A stretch of DNA of 50,292 nucleotides from a virus, in IMG/VR virus record IMGVR_UViG_3300005253_000344, positions 1 through 50,292 of that record, one strand, 5' to 3'. The position numbers and the translations under genes are program-made. Below, in pieces: positions 40,898-49,202 of the stretch; position 1 is the stretch's first letter, and the number at the start of each line of letters is the position of its first letter. The notes below the pieces were generated by a model that ran no database searches, was not told the DNA's origin, and saw nothing but the letters and a program-made list of their open reading frames with translations.

Positions 40898-41593
40898 ATG
40901 AGTAGAGTTCTCGATATAGGCGACCCGCATGAACCAGTATGCCATCCCGGATACCGAGCATTTTGTAGGGACTTGAGACGAAAGTTCAAAACGACTAAGA
41001 CAATTATAAAAGGTGACATCTGTGATCATCATGCGATTAGTTTTCATGCTGCGAATCCAATGTGTCCCGGTCCCAATGATGAATACCAACTAACCAAACA
41101 AAGGATGCGACTATGGCATAAAGATTTTCCGAGAGCAATTATTACGATAGGAAATCACGATATGCGAGTTATTCGGCTTGCAGAATCAGTTAATATCCCA
41201 CCTCAATATTTACGTAACTTCAATACGATATGGAATACACCAACTTGGAAATGGGTCGAGGACATCATTATCGATGGAGTATATCATTTTCACGGTACCG
41301 GCAGGAGTGGTTTGTACCCGGCATACAATGCTATGAAGGACCACCTGATGTCTGTGTCTGTGGGGCATTGTCATACAGCATCAGGTGTCAAGTGGTCAGC
41401 GAATCCAGATCAACGAACATTTGGTATGGATGTAGGCTGTGGAATTGACGTTGATGCCTGGCAGTTTGCTTATGGTAAACACATGCGGAAACGACCTATT
41501 TTGTCGGCGGCAGTTATCATTAACGGTATACCTCAACACTTCATTATGCCTTGTGGACGAGGTGAGAAATACCATAAATCGAGATTCAAATGA
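40898..41593 (+). CDS. Calcineurin-like metallophosphoesterase
   Basis: 231 residues with the full motif set: GDPH (8-11), GDICDHH (39-45), GNHD (85-88) and GHCH (156-159). These bind two metals. Related phage enzymes act on RNA or nucleic-acid 3' ends or on small phosphoesters. It starts three bases after the HD gene. Cys residues late in the protein (DVGCGIDVDAW, MPCGRGEK) are not part of the core. Confidence 0.85.
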   Translation: MSRVLDIGDPHEPVCHPGYRAFCRDLRRKFKTTKTIIKGDICDHHAISFHAANPMCPGPNDEYQLTKQRMRLWHKDFPRAIITIGNHDMRVIRLAESVNIPPQYLRNFNTIWNTPTWKWVEDIIIDGVYHFHGTGRSGLYPAYNAMKDHLMSVSVGHCHTASGVKWSANPDQRTFGMDVGCGIDVDAWQFAYGKHMRKRPILSAAVIINGIPQHFIMPCGRGEKYHKSRFK

Positions 41594-41667
41594 GAATAGA
41601 AATAGCAGTTATAGCGTTGGTGCTCTGGATGTTATTCCATACACTCCACACGCATAGGAGACAGTGA
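41590..41667 (+). CDS. 25-residue membrane mini-ORF
   Basis: ATGA overlap with the phosphatase stop and TGATG overlap with the next gene. MRIEIAVIALVLWMLFH then a His/Arg end. Similar in size and form to the miniproteins at 31448 and 33648 but without the Leu-Cys end. It also contains the AGGAG site for the HNH gene, so it may be only a linker. Confidence 0.4.
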   Translation: MRIEIAVIALVLWMLFHTLHTHRRQ

Positions 41668-42137
41668 TGCCGACAACGATTCTTAAAATATGTCCTGTTT
41701 GTAAAAAACAATTTAATGTAGAAATTAAAAGAATAAATGCTGGACAGGGAATTTATTGTTCTAATTCTTGTGCGGGAAAAGTAAAAAACCACAAACCTGT
41801 TTTATGGGTATTAGTGCCTTTAACGCGAGGAAAATTTGCTAAAGTTGATGTAGAGAATGTATTACTAATTGCTCCGCATAGTTGGCAAGCAACACCAACT
41901 ACTTATGGCACATACAGAGCAGAAACACACATAAATAAAAAGGTTGTTAGAATGCATCGCTTTATTATGAATGCTCCTGCTGGTAAAGACATACACCACA
42001 AAAATGGAAATACATTAGATAATAGAAAGTGCAATTTATTAGTTTGTTCCCGAAGCGAACATTTTAAGATTGGTGGAAAACATAAACCACCTATTTATTA
42101 TGGTGAAGAATGGAAAAAGATACATGGGAAAAGGTAG
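41667..42137 (+). CDS. HNH homing endonuclease (free-standing)
   Basis: I use the ATG at 41667 with AGGAG six bases upstream. 156 residues: zinc ribbon (CPVCKKQF, YCSNSCAG), a DNA-contact beta region (HSWQATPTTYGTYRAE), then MHRFIMNAPAGKDIHHKNGN and TLDNRKCNLLVCSRSEH, the HNH core. Third such gene in the window. It is more A/T-rich than its neighbours and overlaps the next gene, as expected for a recent insertion. Confidence 0.85.
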   Translation: MPTTILKICPVCKKQFNVEIKRINAGQGIYCSNSCAGKVKNHKPVLWVLVPLTRGKFAKVDVENVLLIAPHSWQATPTTYGTYRAETHINKKVVRMHRFIMNAPAGKDIHHKNGNTLDNRKCNLLVCSRSEHFKIGGKHKPPIYYGEEWKKIHGKR

Positions 42138-42288
42138 CCGTAGACGAATGTGTTGTACAACCAGAGAAGAACAGAACTTGCGTGATAGGTATGCCAATGG
42201 GTTGATCACGTTTGGTCAGTATGAACGAGCGTATCGGAAGTTAATGAAACGAGGCTTAATTAAGAGAAATGGGAGAGTGATAGAATGA
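42124..42288 (+). CDS. Small basic protein, 54 aa
   Basis: ATG at 42124 inside the end of the HNH gene. 54 residues: basic start (MGKGSRRRMCC), helix (REEQNLRDRYANGLI) and basic end. The form is common among small phage proteins; function unknown. Confidence 0.5.
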   Translation: MGKGSRRRMCCTTREEQNLRDRYANGLITFGQYERAYRKLMKRGLIKRNGRVIE

Positions 42289-42407
42289 AAATTCACTTTA
42301 ACAGTAATACATTTGTGTGGGATATAATTCCAAATATTTGTGTAATCCCCCAGTTTAGATTGATTAACTTTAGTTGGTTACGTTTCTGTATTAGTATTGA
42401 TTATTAA
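42285..42407 (+). CDS. Small aromatic protein, 40 aa
   Basis: ATGA overlap with the previous gene and GGGAGAGTGATAGA upstream. 40 residues, Phe/Ile/Trp-rich (FRLINFSWLRFCISIDY). Ends four bases before the polymerase start. Role unknown. Confidence 0.5.
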   Translation: MKIHFNSNTFVWDIIPNICVIPQFRLINFSWLRFCISIDY

Positions 42408-42410
42408 AAA

Positions 42411-44426
42411 ATGATAACTCAAATCCTCAACAAAATAAACTGGCCAAGCGATACTCTACTGCTCGACTTCGAGACATACTTCGATGCCGACTATCACTTG
42501 GGCACAGGCAAGAAAGCTCTGTCAATCGTTGAGTATATCACTGATCCCCGGTTCCGATTCACTGGGCTTGGAATCCAGATCAATGATCAGCCACGAAGAT
42601 TCATACCAGGCCCTCATGTACCCTGGGCTATCAGTATGTTAAAACGTAAGTTCGGCAAGGCACTACACAACTGCACCGTAATCGCAAAAAATAATAAGTT
42701 CGATTGCCTGATCCTGGTTGAAAAATTCGACATATACCCACCATTCACAATCGATGTGGAAGATCTCAGCCGATACTTCGATAGTCGCATGAGCCAGAAG
42801 CTCGGTGATCTATGTAAGCTATTCAAACTACCGGACAAGGGTGACACCAAACAATTCAAGGGACTGTACTGGGAAACCATGTCACCAGAGCAACGCCAGG
42901 CCATGAAAGAATATTGTTTAGGGGACATCACAAATGAAAAATCGCTTTTGGAAATTCTGTTACCTATGTTGGATAATCCTGGTGTTGAGCTTGATCTGGC
43001 CCGCCATACACTTAACCTCTATCTTAAACCGGTTCTCAATCTGGATGCTGAACAAGCTGAGAAGATCGGAATGGAAATGGAGAATGCTCTATCAGTTGAC
43101 CTCGCAAAAGTGGCTTGGGTCCTCAAATACAAAACCAAAATCAAACCAAACATCCCGAAAATAATGCGTGCTAAGAAACTCTTTCCACAAATCTTGCAGG
43201 ATACTCTGGATGGTTGTCTTGAAGGCGAAACAGTCCCCATGAAACAGGGTAAGAACCAGATGATTCCGGCTACCGCCCAAAACGATGTGGCATTTCAATA
43301 TCTCTTAGCACACGAAGATGAGAAAGTGCGTAATCTATGTCGGGCAAAAGCTGCCTGTTCAAGCTGGCCATTACATCAAAGCAAAGTCCATCGCATGATT
43401 TCACAAGCTGAGTGTTGCGATGGTTTAATCCGTATGCCGCTAAAATACTATGGAGCACATACGGGGCGGTGGTCAGGAACAGGCGGCTGGAACCCGATGA
43501 ACCTGGGTGGTAAAGGTCGCGGTAGACCTATTCATCCACTGATAGCACAGGTGCGTGGAACATTGATGGCACCAGATGGTTATACTCTAATCATAGTTGA
43601 CAGTGCACAAATTGAAGCACGTGAATTAGCCTGGGTAGCACATCAAGACGATTTATTGAAAGGATTTGCAGATGGTGAAGATATTTACTCGGTATTCGCT
43701 ACGGACTTATTTCAAGAAAAAGTTTGGAAGCCAACAGAGGAAGAAAAGAATACTCCTGAAGGCAAAACGGCTGATATTAGAAGAGGCTTTGGGAAGGATG
43801 CCATCTTGGGGTGCGGCTACGGGATGGGAGCTAACACTTTTTATGACCGTTGCAGACAAAATGATACTCTCCGTCCCCTCTTCGATTCTGACGAATATGA
43901 CTGGGATTTCATTAATCGACTTATCAAAATTTACCGAACTAAGTATTCCAATATTCCCGCCTTTTGGACCGAAATTGCCAAGTGTTTCCGATGGCCCACC
44001 AAATATCCGGAAGAACGAACCGTTTACAGAATATCGGAATCGAGTGAACTTGTATTTACGCGGTCCGGCACTACAACAAGAATGCAACTCCCATCAGGAC
44101 GAGTAATGAACTATCGTCATGCTACAGTGTCACCCAAAGATAACGGCATTAAGTATCTGCATGGACACCTGTGGGGTGGATCGATCACAGAGAATCTGAT
44201 TCAGGCAATGTGTCGGTGTTTATTGGGGTATTGGTTGTTGAAGTGTGAGGATGCTGGTATTCCTATAGTACTCCACTCATATGATGAGTTAGTCGGTTGT
44301 GTACCAATAGAAACTGCTGAGAGAGATTTACAGACTATGAGTGATATAATGTTACAAGGTCCGACCTGGGCTGAAGGGTTGCCTTTGGGAATTGATGCTA
44401 AGATTAGTGAAAGGTTTTGTAAATGA
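42411..44426 (+). CDS. Family A DNA polymerase with 3'-5' exonuclease
   Basis: 671 residues, no 5'-3' exonuclease domain. Exonuclease motif LLLDFETYFD (Asp19, Glu21). Polymerase motif A VDSAQIEARELAW (Asp397), motif B RRGFGKDAILGCGYG (457-471), and motif C HSYDELVG, where the usual His of HDE is Tyr624. The Tyr variant occurs in some phage family A enzymes. Replicates the phage genome with the primase-helicase at 1273. Aminoadenine phages use a polymerase of this general type (DpoZ), but that alone proves nothing. Confidence 0.93.
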   Translation: MITQILNKINWPSDTLLLDFETYFDADYHLGTGKKALSIVEYITDPRFRFTGLGIQINDQPRRFIPGPHVPWAISMLKRKFGKALHNCTVIAKNNKFDCLILVEKFDIYPPFTIDVEDLSRYFDSRMSQKLGDLCKLFKLPDKGDTKQFKGLYWETMSPEQRQAMKEYCLGDITNEKSLLEILLPMLDNPGVELDLARHTLNLYLKPVLNLDAEQAEKIGMEMENALSVDLAKVAWVLKYKTKIKPNIPKIMRAKKLFPQILQDTLDGCLEGETVPMKQGKNQMIPATAQNDVAFQYLLAHEDEKVRNLCRAKAACSSWPLHQSKVHRMISQAECCDGLIRMPLKYYGAHTGRWSGTGGWNPMNLGGKGRGRPIHPLIAQVRGTLMAPDGYTLIIVDSAQIEARELAWVAHQDDLLKGFADGEDIYSVFATDLFQEKVWKPTEEEKNTPEGKTADIRRGFGKDAILGCGYGMGANTFYDRCRQNDTLRPLFDSDEYDWDFINRLIKIYRTKYSNIPAFWTEIAKCFRWPTKYPEERTVYRISESSELVFTRSGTTTRMQLPSGRVMNYRHATVSPKDNGIKYLHGHLWGGSITENLIQAMCRCLLGYWLLKCEDAGIPIVLHSYDELVGCVPIETAERDLQTMSDIMLQGPTWAEGLPLGIDAKISERFCK

Positions 44427-44737
44427 TAGACATAATTGAAGCTGGTAAGTTTTATAATGATTGTTTGAAAAAAGTCAAAGAAGCAACACTTAAAGAAAAC
44501 ATACTACCAGAAAATACAGTCTTAAACGCCAAGGCAGATTTAATGCAACATGGTGGGCGTATGTGTAAAACAGTTGTAGGTGCTTTTGAACTTAACAATG
44601 TTGATTATATGTTTGAAGCTGATATAGATCGTAATGATCGACCGTGTGATATAGTACACAAAACAACATCAGCAATAGCGAATGTTGTGGCCGAAGCTAT
44701 AATCCGAAAAATAGATTGGAGTGAAATTGATAAATAG
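44423..44737 (+). CDS. Hypothetical protein, 104 aa
   Basis: ATGA overlap with the polymerase stop. 104 residues: helix, then beta (TVVGAFELNNVDYMFEADIDR) and a C-terminal helix (AIANVVAEAIIRK). No family recognised. The beta region has a plausible nucleic-acid or dimer surface, but there is no motif. Confidence 0.6.
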   Translation: MIDIIEAGKFYNDCLKKVKEATLKENILPENTVLNAKADLMQHGGRMCKTVVGAFELNNVDYMFEADIDRNDRPCDIVHKTTSAIANVVAEAIIRKIDWSEIDK

Positions 44738-44966
44738 AAGATCCTTTCTTAAATCCTTAGTCACCGTATGTGGGGCTGCTGTTGTGTGTCCTGGTGAGTT
44801 GTTGAAGGACGAACCAGTTGAGTTTAGGCCTAATCCAGCACAGAAAATGTGGATGCGGGGCAAAGATGGAGCTTACATTGAAGGTTATGGTTTACCTCGT
44901 TGTTATTTTAGAGGCACACCAATATATTATCGGAGTCCTTTATACGATGAAACGAACCAAACATAA
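44727..44966 (+). CDS. Small protein with a Tat-type signal peptide
   Basis: I take the TTG at 44727 (GGAG five bases upstream) over the GTG at 44721. The product begins MINRRSFLKSL, then VTVCGAAVVCPGELL. The twin-arginine motif RRSFLK followed by a modest hydrophobic stretch is a textbook Tat leader. The remaining 50 residues are Pro/Tyr/Arg-rich. Export by the host Tat system would place a folded, perhaps cofactor-bearing, protein in the envelope. Confidence 0.6.
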   Translation: MINRRSFLKSLVTVCGAAVVCPGELLKDEPVEFRPNPAQKMWMRGKDGAYIEGYGLPRCYFRGTPIYYRSPLYDETNQT

Positions 44967-45129
44967 ACGATTCAAACACTACAAAGACCTAATCCGATAC
45001 TCAGTCAGGCGTGCGATCCACCGGATTGATATTCTGGAACCTGAACTGCATGTAGAGAGACTTGTAGAACACATGAAAAAAGCCAACTGGTTGCAGTGGG
45101 CTGCTCAGAAATTGAAGGAGTTGAGATGA
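44947..45129 (+). CDS. Small basic helical protein, 60 aa
   Basis: ATG at 44947 inside the end of the previous gene. 60 residues, rich in Lys/Arg/His (KRTKHKRFKHYKDLI), then VERLVEHMKKANWLQWAAQK. Likely helical and nucleic-acid binding. Coupled to the next gene by ATGA. Confidence 0.55.
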   Translation: MKRTKHKRFKHYKDLIRYSVRRAIHRIDILEPELHVERLVEHMKKANWLQWAAQKLKELR

Positions 45130-45524
45130 AAAAGAAAAGATTAACAATATGGGTCTGTGAAGATGATGAATCTTTATGGGAATACCAAAAAGAAAAGCTA
45201 AAAGAAAACTTTCCCAAAGCATCAGTGAAATTTTTTCTTAATGCTGGTTACGCTGCACGAGCTACTGGTAGCCCAGATTTTATAATTATAGATGCCGGTG
45301 GGTTTGGTTATATAGGTGGTGGTGCACATTGCACAGCTATAACTAATATAGAAGGTCTGTCAGAATTACACCCAGGGGCTATTTTTATAGTAAATTCTGC
45401 TTTAACTTTGTTTGCTAAAAATGTTTATGAAGAATTGAAACCAGAATTTCAAGCTGTTTCAAAATGGGCTGACGGATGTAATATGGGCGAGAGTATTTGT
45501 GCTGCCATAAAGGAATATCTGTGA
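45126..45524 (+). CDS. Receiver-like (REC) domain protein
   Basis: 132 residues matching the response-regulator fold in outline. IWVCEDDESLWEYQ has the acidic pocket (Glu12, Asp13, Asp14), PDFIIIDAGGFG the phosphoacceptor Asp56 after a hydrophobic strand, and AIFIVNSAL a Ser in place of the switch Thr/Ser. No output domain is fused. The Gly-rich insertion GGFGYIGGGAH after Asp56 is unusual. It could be a stand-alone receiver, or a degenerate one that binds a partner without phosphorylation. Confidence 0.55.
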   Translation: MKKKRLTIWVCEDDESLWEYQKEKLKENFPKASVKFFLNAGYAARATGSPDFIIIDAGGFGYIGGGAHCTAITNIEGLSELHPGAIFIVNSALTLFAKNVYEELKPEFQAVSKWADGCNMGESICAAIKEYL

Positions 45525-45988
45525 AACCCCAAACACGCAAACAAAAATTCAATGACCTCGCTAACGCTGTGAAACAGATACGCGAAGGAAAGAAGGTGAA
45601 ACGAATCGGTGCCAAAGACGGTAGTATCAGGACACACCCAGTAGTGTCAGTCGATTCTAAGAAACTTGAGCATGAGGTTCTTGCTGATTGTTTGTCTTGG
45701 TTGAAGAAACGCCATGTGTTTTGCAGCAGGCATGATGCCGGGACATTCCAGAATGAGCGTGGGCAGTATGGGACTTATGGAATTATAGGTGCCGGTGATA
45801 TTATTGGAATGCTTAGGCGACATCCCCATTGTGGTCGTCACTTTGAGATTGAAACAAAACGAGGATCTGGTGGACGATTAGACGCGGGACAACAGAAATG
45901 GATGAAACAGGTGCATTATAATGGGGGTATGTATTTTGTGGTGCATGGGGTAAAAGAATTGGAGCATTTTATAGGGGAATTTGTATGA
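45521..45988 (+). CDS. VRR-NUC domain nuclease
   Basis: 155 residues from GTG 45521 (overlapping the previous stop). Motifs of the VRR-NUC family: Glu52 in LEHEVLADCLSWL, GAGDIIGML (90-98, the G-x-x-D Asp at 92) and FEIETKRG (Glu111-x-Lys113), then GQQKWMKQVHYNGG. Phage members probably resolve branched or Holliday DNA during recombination. Fits next to the RecB-like nuclease and the ATPase. Confidence 0.85.
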   Translation: MKPQTRKQKFNDLANAVKQIREGKKVKRIGAKDGSIRTHPVVSVDSKKLEHEVLADCLSWLKKRHVFCSRHDAGTFQNERGQYGTYGIIGAGDIIGMLRRHPHCGRHFEIETKRGSGGRLDAGQQKWMKQVHYNGGMYFVVHGVKELEHFIGEFV

Positions 45989-46185
45989 CATTCCAGTGGG
46001 GCACTAATCCAGAATATACTATCACAATATGTCATAATTGGGCTTGGCATAGTGGTGAGTTAGCTTTACCACTCAAGTTATCGTGGTGGAATAATGCTGA
46101 TGTTATGGGTAGTAAATGTAACGATATATCAATAACAATTTTATGCTTTCGTTTCGGTTTAGAAATTTGGAGATGGAAAAAATGA
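45985..46185 (+). CDS. Small aromatic protein, 66 aa
   Basis: ATGA overlaps at both ends. 66 residues, Trp/His/Ile-rich (WAWHSGELALPL, ISITILCFRFGLEIWRW). Resembles the Phe/Trp-rich protein at 42285 in its last residues (RFCISIDY-like). Function unknown. Confidence 0.55.
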   Translation: MTFQWGTNPEYTITICHNWAWHSGELALPLKLSWWNNADVMGSKCNDISITILCFRFGLEIWRWKK

Positions 46186-47402
46186 AAAAACTAATCCTAT
46201 CAGCAAGTTCAATCGGTGCGTTTAAGAGTTGCCCGATCCGATTCAGGAACACATATGTGTATGGCATCCGAAAAGTAGAGGACAGTGAATCTCAGAGAGT
46301 GGGGACCAACTGGCATCTGCTTCTCGAAGTAGCCGCCCTGGTGCCGGGAGATGATTGCCCCAGTGCACCATGTCACGAGGACCCAGAACCTTGCGTAATA
46401 TGTGAGGGCACTAACGTAGTCCCCGATGACATCATGGAAGCCGTAACTCGTGTATTGAACAAGGCTTATGAAAATGTAAACTTCGCTGATCCCGAAGCTA
46501 AAGAGATCGAGCGAGTGACATTGCTTCACGCACTTGCCGGTTATCGTTGGCATTACGATGAACAACTGGAACCAGTCGTTGCAACTGAACAATATTTCAG
46601 TCTACCGTTGCTCAATCCCCAGACTGGGCACCCGGTGCCAGATGTGTTTATCAAAGGTCGAATAGATAAATTGATTGAGGTTGCTAACGGTATAGCTGTC
46701 AAGGAACATAAGTCAACCAGTAAGTCTATTGATCCTGATTCAACCTACTGGGGTCACTTGAACCTCGATGTTCAGACTACTATGTATATCTATGCTGCCA
46801 GACGGATGCAGATGATAAGAGATATTGCCATGCCGCCCACCATGCATGGACCACTCATCAACACAGTCAAGTACGATGTATACCACAAGCCAACGATCAG
46901 ACCGAAGAAACTCACTCAGGGTGATAGTAAGAAGTTTATAAGTGGCGGTGCATTAAAAGGAGACAAATATTTCAGCGAATATTGTGAACAACAATTTGAA
47001 ATACATACTACAAATGTAAGGGCAGAAGGGGAAATTTTTGTAAACGGCATTCGTGCTGAAACAGAACCAGGTGCCAAAGAAGGCACTTTCGCCATCCGTG
47101 AGACACCTGATATGTTCGGTGCCCGATTACTCAAAGACATCACTGAACGCCCTGAGTTCTATTTTCGGTGTATTGAGCTTACCAGAACTGATGCTGAGTT
47201 GAAAGCATTTGAACAGGAGCTTTACGACATCTGTAAGAACATGCAGTTTATGATCAGGTCGGGTAGATTCTATACTAACGAGCATGCCTGTGAAGCTACG
47301 TTCCGATGTGATTATATAGAACAGTGTTACAACCGTATGCAGGTTGATCAGGATCATGTACCTGATGGGTTTAAGTGTATTTTTAAGAAGGGTGGTGAGT
47401 GA
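46182..47402 (+). CDS. Cas4/RecB-like PD-(D/E)xK nuclease
   Basis: Start at 46182 (ATGA overlap, GGAG 11 bases upstream). 406 residues. SASSIGAFKSCPIRFRNTYV is the usual entry helix with its Cys17. The active site is VFIKGRIDKLIEV (Asp162) and GIAVKEHKST (Glu175-x-Lys177). Three Cys at the end (CEATFRCDYIEQC) together with Cys17 could hold an iron-sulfur cluster as in Cas4/AddB. An insert with CHEDPEPCVIC adds another Cys group. A recombination exonuclease partner for the ATPase and ssDNA-binding proteins. Confidence 0.82.
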   Translation: MKKLILSASSIGAFKSCPIRFRNTYVYGIRKVEDSESQRVGTNWHLLLEVAALVPGDDCPSAPCHEDPEPCVICEGTNVVPDDIMEAVTRVLNKAYENVNFADPEAKEIERVTLLHALAGYRWHYDEQLEPVVATEQYFSLPLLNPQTGHPVPDVFIKGRIDKLIEVANGIAVKEHKSTSKSIDPDSTYWGHLNLDVQTTMYIYAARRMQMIRDIAMPPTMHGPLINTVKYDVYHKPTIRPKKLTQGDSKKFISGGALKGDKYFSEYCEQQFEIHTTNVRAEGEIFVNGIRAETEPGAKEGTFAIRETPDMFGARLLKDITERPEFYFRCIELTRTDAELKAFEQELYDICKNMQFMIRSGRFYTNEHACEATFRCDYIEQCYNRMQVDQDHVPDGFKCIFKKGGE

Positions 47403-47608
47403 TGAAAAAATCTGAAGTAAAAGAAAAGCTCGACCAAGTATGTCCCGATGGTGTATGTTATTTTTATGGGATCCCTATTTCTAATTTTAATAAACACCAA
47501 CTACAAAATTTTATCTACTTGCTTATATCGTCCATGATGGCCAGGGATGAAACTAAAATATGGCATGATAACGGTTTTGAGTATTCAGTATGGAAGGATA
47601 GCAAATGA
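47402..47608 (+). CDS. Small hypothetical protein, 68 aa
   Basis: ATG at 47402 after GGTGGTGAGTG. 68 residues with VKEKLDQVCPDGVCYFYG and a helical second half. No family recognised. ATGA overlap with the next gene. Confidence 0.55.
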   Translation: MKKSEVKEKLDQVCPDGVCYFYGIPISNFNKHQLQNFIYLLISSMMARDETKIWHDNGFEYSVWKDSK

Positions 47609-48345
47609 CCAAAGCTGAAACCATATTCGCATACGAACTATCACTAATACACGACACAACCATCAAACAATTCGTGATCACATGCTTCGACAAACTCTGC
47701 CCAGACTACTTCTGGACCTGCCCATGCAGCACAACAGGTAAATATCACCCGCAAGTGTCACTTGGTATCGGGGGCCTGGTCCGGCACACTAAGCTCGCTG
47801 TGTGGTGGGGGCTTGAACTGATAAAAGCACTACATGGTTCACCTGAACTAAAAGATATTGCTCTGCATACATTACAAGACGAAATTATTGCAACACTCTT
47901 ACTACACGACATGATCAAGAATGGTAAGGGCCTGAATACACAGGGCTATCCACTTGAAAAGGGTGTAACAGGGACGCATGGGGTGACGTTGGCTAAAAAG
48001 ATAAATGATGAGATCAATGCCCCCCAAATGATGACAGAAAGCTATATTAGAATAGTCACCGGGATAGCATTACATATGGGCATTTGGACTACTAAACCAT
48101 ATAATGCGACAGACTGTCCCGGATTAGAAGCCTTCGCACAGTTAATCCACCTGGCCGATTACGCGGCCAGCCGTAAAGTTGATGACATACATAATAAGTT
48201 AGAAAAGGAGAGAACCGATGACATTATCAAGAAAACCGCCGACTTCCTCAGAACCGGCAAAATCGAAGCTGGCCAAGGCCCCCCCTGCCCCGGTGTCCGC
48301 AAAACCGAAAGCTTCAGCCATGACATCCACGACTTCAAAGACTAA
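47605..48345 (+). CDS. HD-domain hydrolase associated with recombination genes
   Basis: 246 residues. GGLVRHTKLAVWW (His61), LLLHDMIKNG (His101, Asp102) and GTHGVTLA (His125), with a late HLADYAAS (Asp), give the HD metal site. An early CPDYFWTCPCS is conserved-looking. The last 43 codons overlap the ATPase gene in another frame. HD proteins of this kind are often found in phage recombination operons; the substrate may be a nucleotide or a cyclic nucleotide. Confidence 0.75.
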   Translation: MTKAETIFAYELSLIHDTTIKQFVITCFDKLCPDYFWTCPCSTTGKYHPQVSLGIGGLVRHTKLAVWWGLELIKALHGSPELKDIALHTLQDEIIATLLLHDMIKNGKGLNTQGYPLEKGVTGTHGVTLAKKINDEINAPQMMTESYIRIVTGIALHMGIWTTKPYNATDCPGLEAFAQLIHLADYAASRKVDDIHNKLEKERTDDIIKKTADFLRTGKIEAGQGPPCPGVRKTESFSHDIHDFKD

Positions 48346-49201
48346 AGTAAATAAGACGTTCCAGGTAGCTGTCTGGGATGGTACTGAAGAAGGCGAAAAG
48401 ATCATCGTTTATGCTGATTCGGGTATGGGCAAAACCACACTCGCTTCAATGTTGCCTACACCTGTATTTGCTGGCCTTGACGATGGTGGCCGTAAAATCA
48501 GAAATCCTATCACCGGCGAACTATTAAAAAATATTCCTGGTATAGAAACATTTGTTGATTTCAGAGCAGCCACTCAACAAGCTGATCTTTTCAATGATTA
48601 TGAATCATATGTTGTTGATACTGGCACCATACTTGAACCATTAGCACTTGATTGGATGCTGGAAAATGTGTTGGGCGGCGAGAACAGCACTAACCGCATG
48701 AAAAACATTGAACATTATGGATGGGGTAAGGGCCACCGTCACTTATATGATACCATGCGTTTACCTCTTGCTGATTTTGATGCCTTAATCAGACGCGGTA
48801 AAAATGTATGTATTCTTTGCCAAATGCAGCAAGTGTCAATAGCCAATACCAGTGGTGAAGATTATCTTTGCGATGCCCCCAAACTGGCACCCAAACACGG
48901 CAAACAAACTCCATCGATCTGGGGTATGTGGGTTGAATGGGCTGATCATGTTTTTAGAATTAGTAATGAAGGCGTAGTAGCTACTAAGGATGATGCTAAA
49001 GCTAAAATTGCTAAGGTCACTTCAACAGGCAATAGAATTATTAATGTCCACGCACCAGAAATTCATTATAAAGCCAAGTGCCGAGAACGAATACCACCCA
49101 GATTTCCTGTAGTGTCGTTCGAGAGTCCTTCGGATGATTCCATATGGAAGTTCCTGTTCGGTGGGGCGTGGCGTGATATTCCAGAGGAAGGGGGTGATTA
49201 A
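48218..49201 (+). CDS. Sak4-like RecA-fold ATPase (AAA_24 type)
   Basis: 327 residues. A Pro/Ala/Lys/Ser-rich disordered tail (1-45) precedes the core. Walker A YADSGMGKTT (65-74) and Walker B YVVDTGT (131-137, Asp134) follow, with CILCQMQQVSI as a later strand. By family knowledge such proteins act as single-strand annealing or strand-exchange recombinases with a phage SSB. The start at 48218 has a strong AAGGAGAG site, so the 128-base overlap with the HD gene is real. N-terminal low complexity coincides with the overlap. Confidence 0.82.
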   Translation: MTLSRKPPTSSEPAKSKLAKAPPAPVSAKPKASAMTSTTSKTKVNKTFQVAVWDGTEEGEKIIVYADSGMGKTTLASMLPTPVFAGLDDGGRKIRNPITGELLKNIPGIETFVDFRAATQQADLFNDYESYVVDTGTILEPLALDWMLENVLGGENSTNRMKNIEHYGWGKGHRHLYDTMRLPLADFDALIRRGKNVCILCQMQQVSIANTSGEDYLCDAPKLAPKHGKQTPSIWGMWVEWADHVFRISNEGVVATKDDAKAKIAKVTSTGNRIINVHAPEIHYKAKCRERIPPRFPVVSFESPSDDSIWKFLFGGAWRDIPEEGGD

Positions 49202-49202
49202 T

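Noticed and set aside
43707-44087. 126-residue minus-strand frame in the polymerase gene
   Set aside because: Lies wholly inside a well-conserved polymerase domain on the other strand.
39425-44426. Firm call of a 2-aminoadenine genome
   Set aside because: The key PurZ gene is not seen and each enzyme family also occurs in phages with normal DNA.
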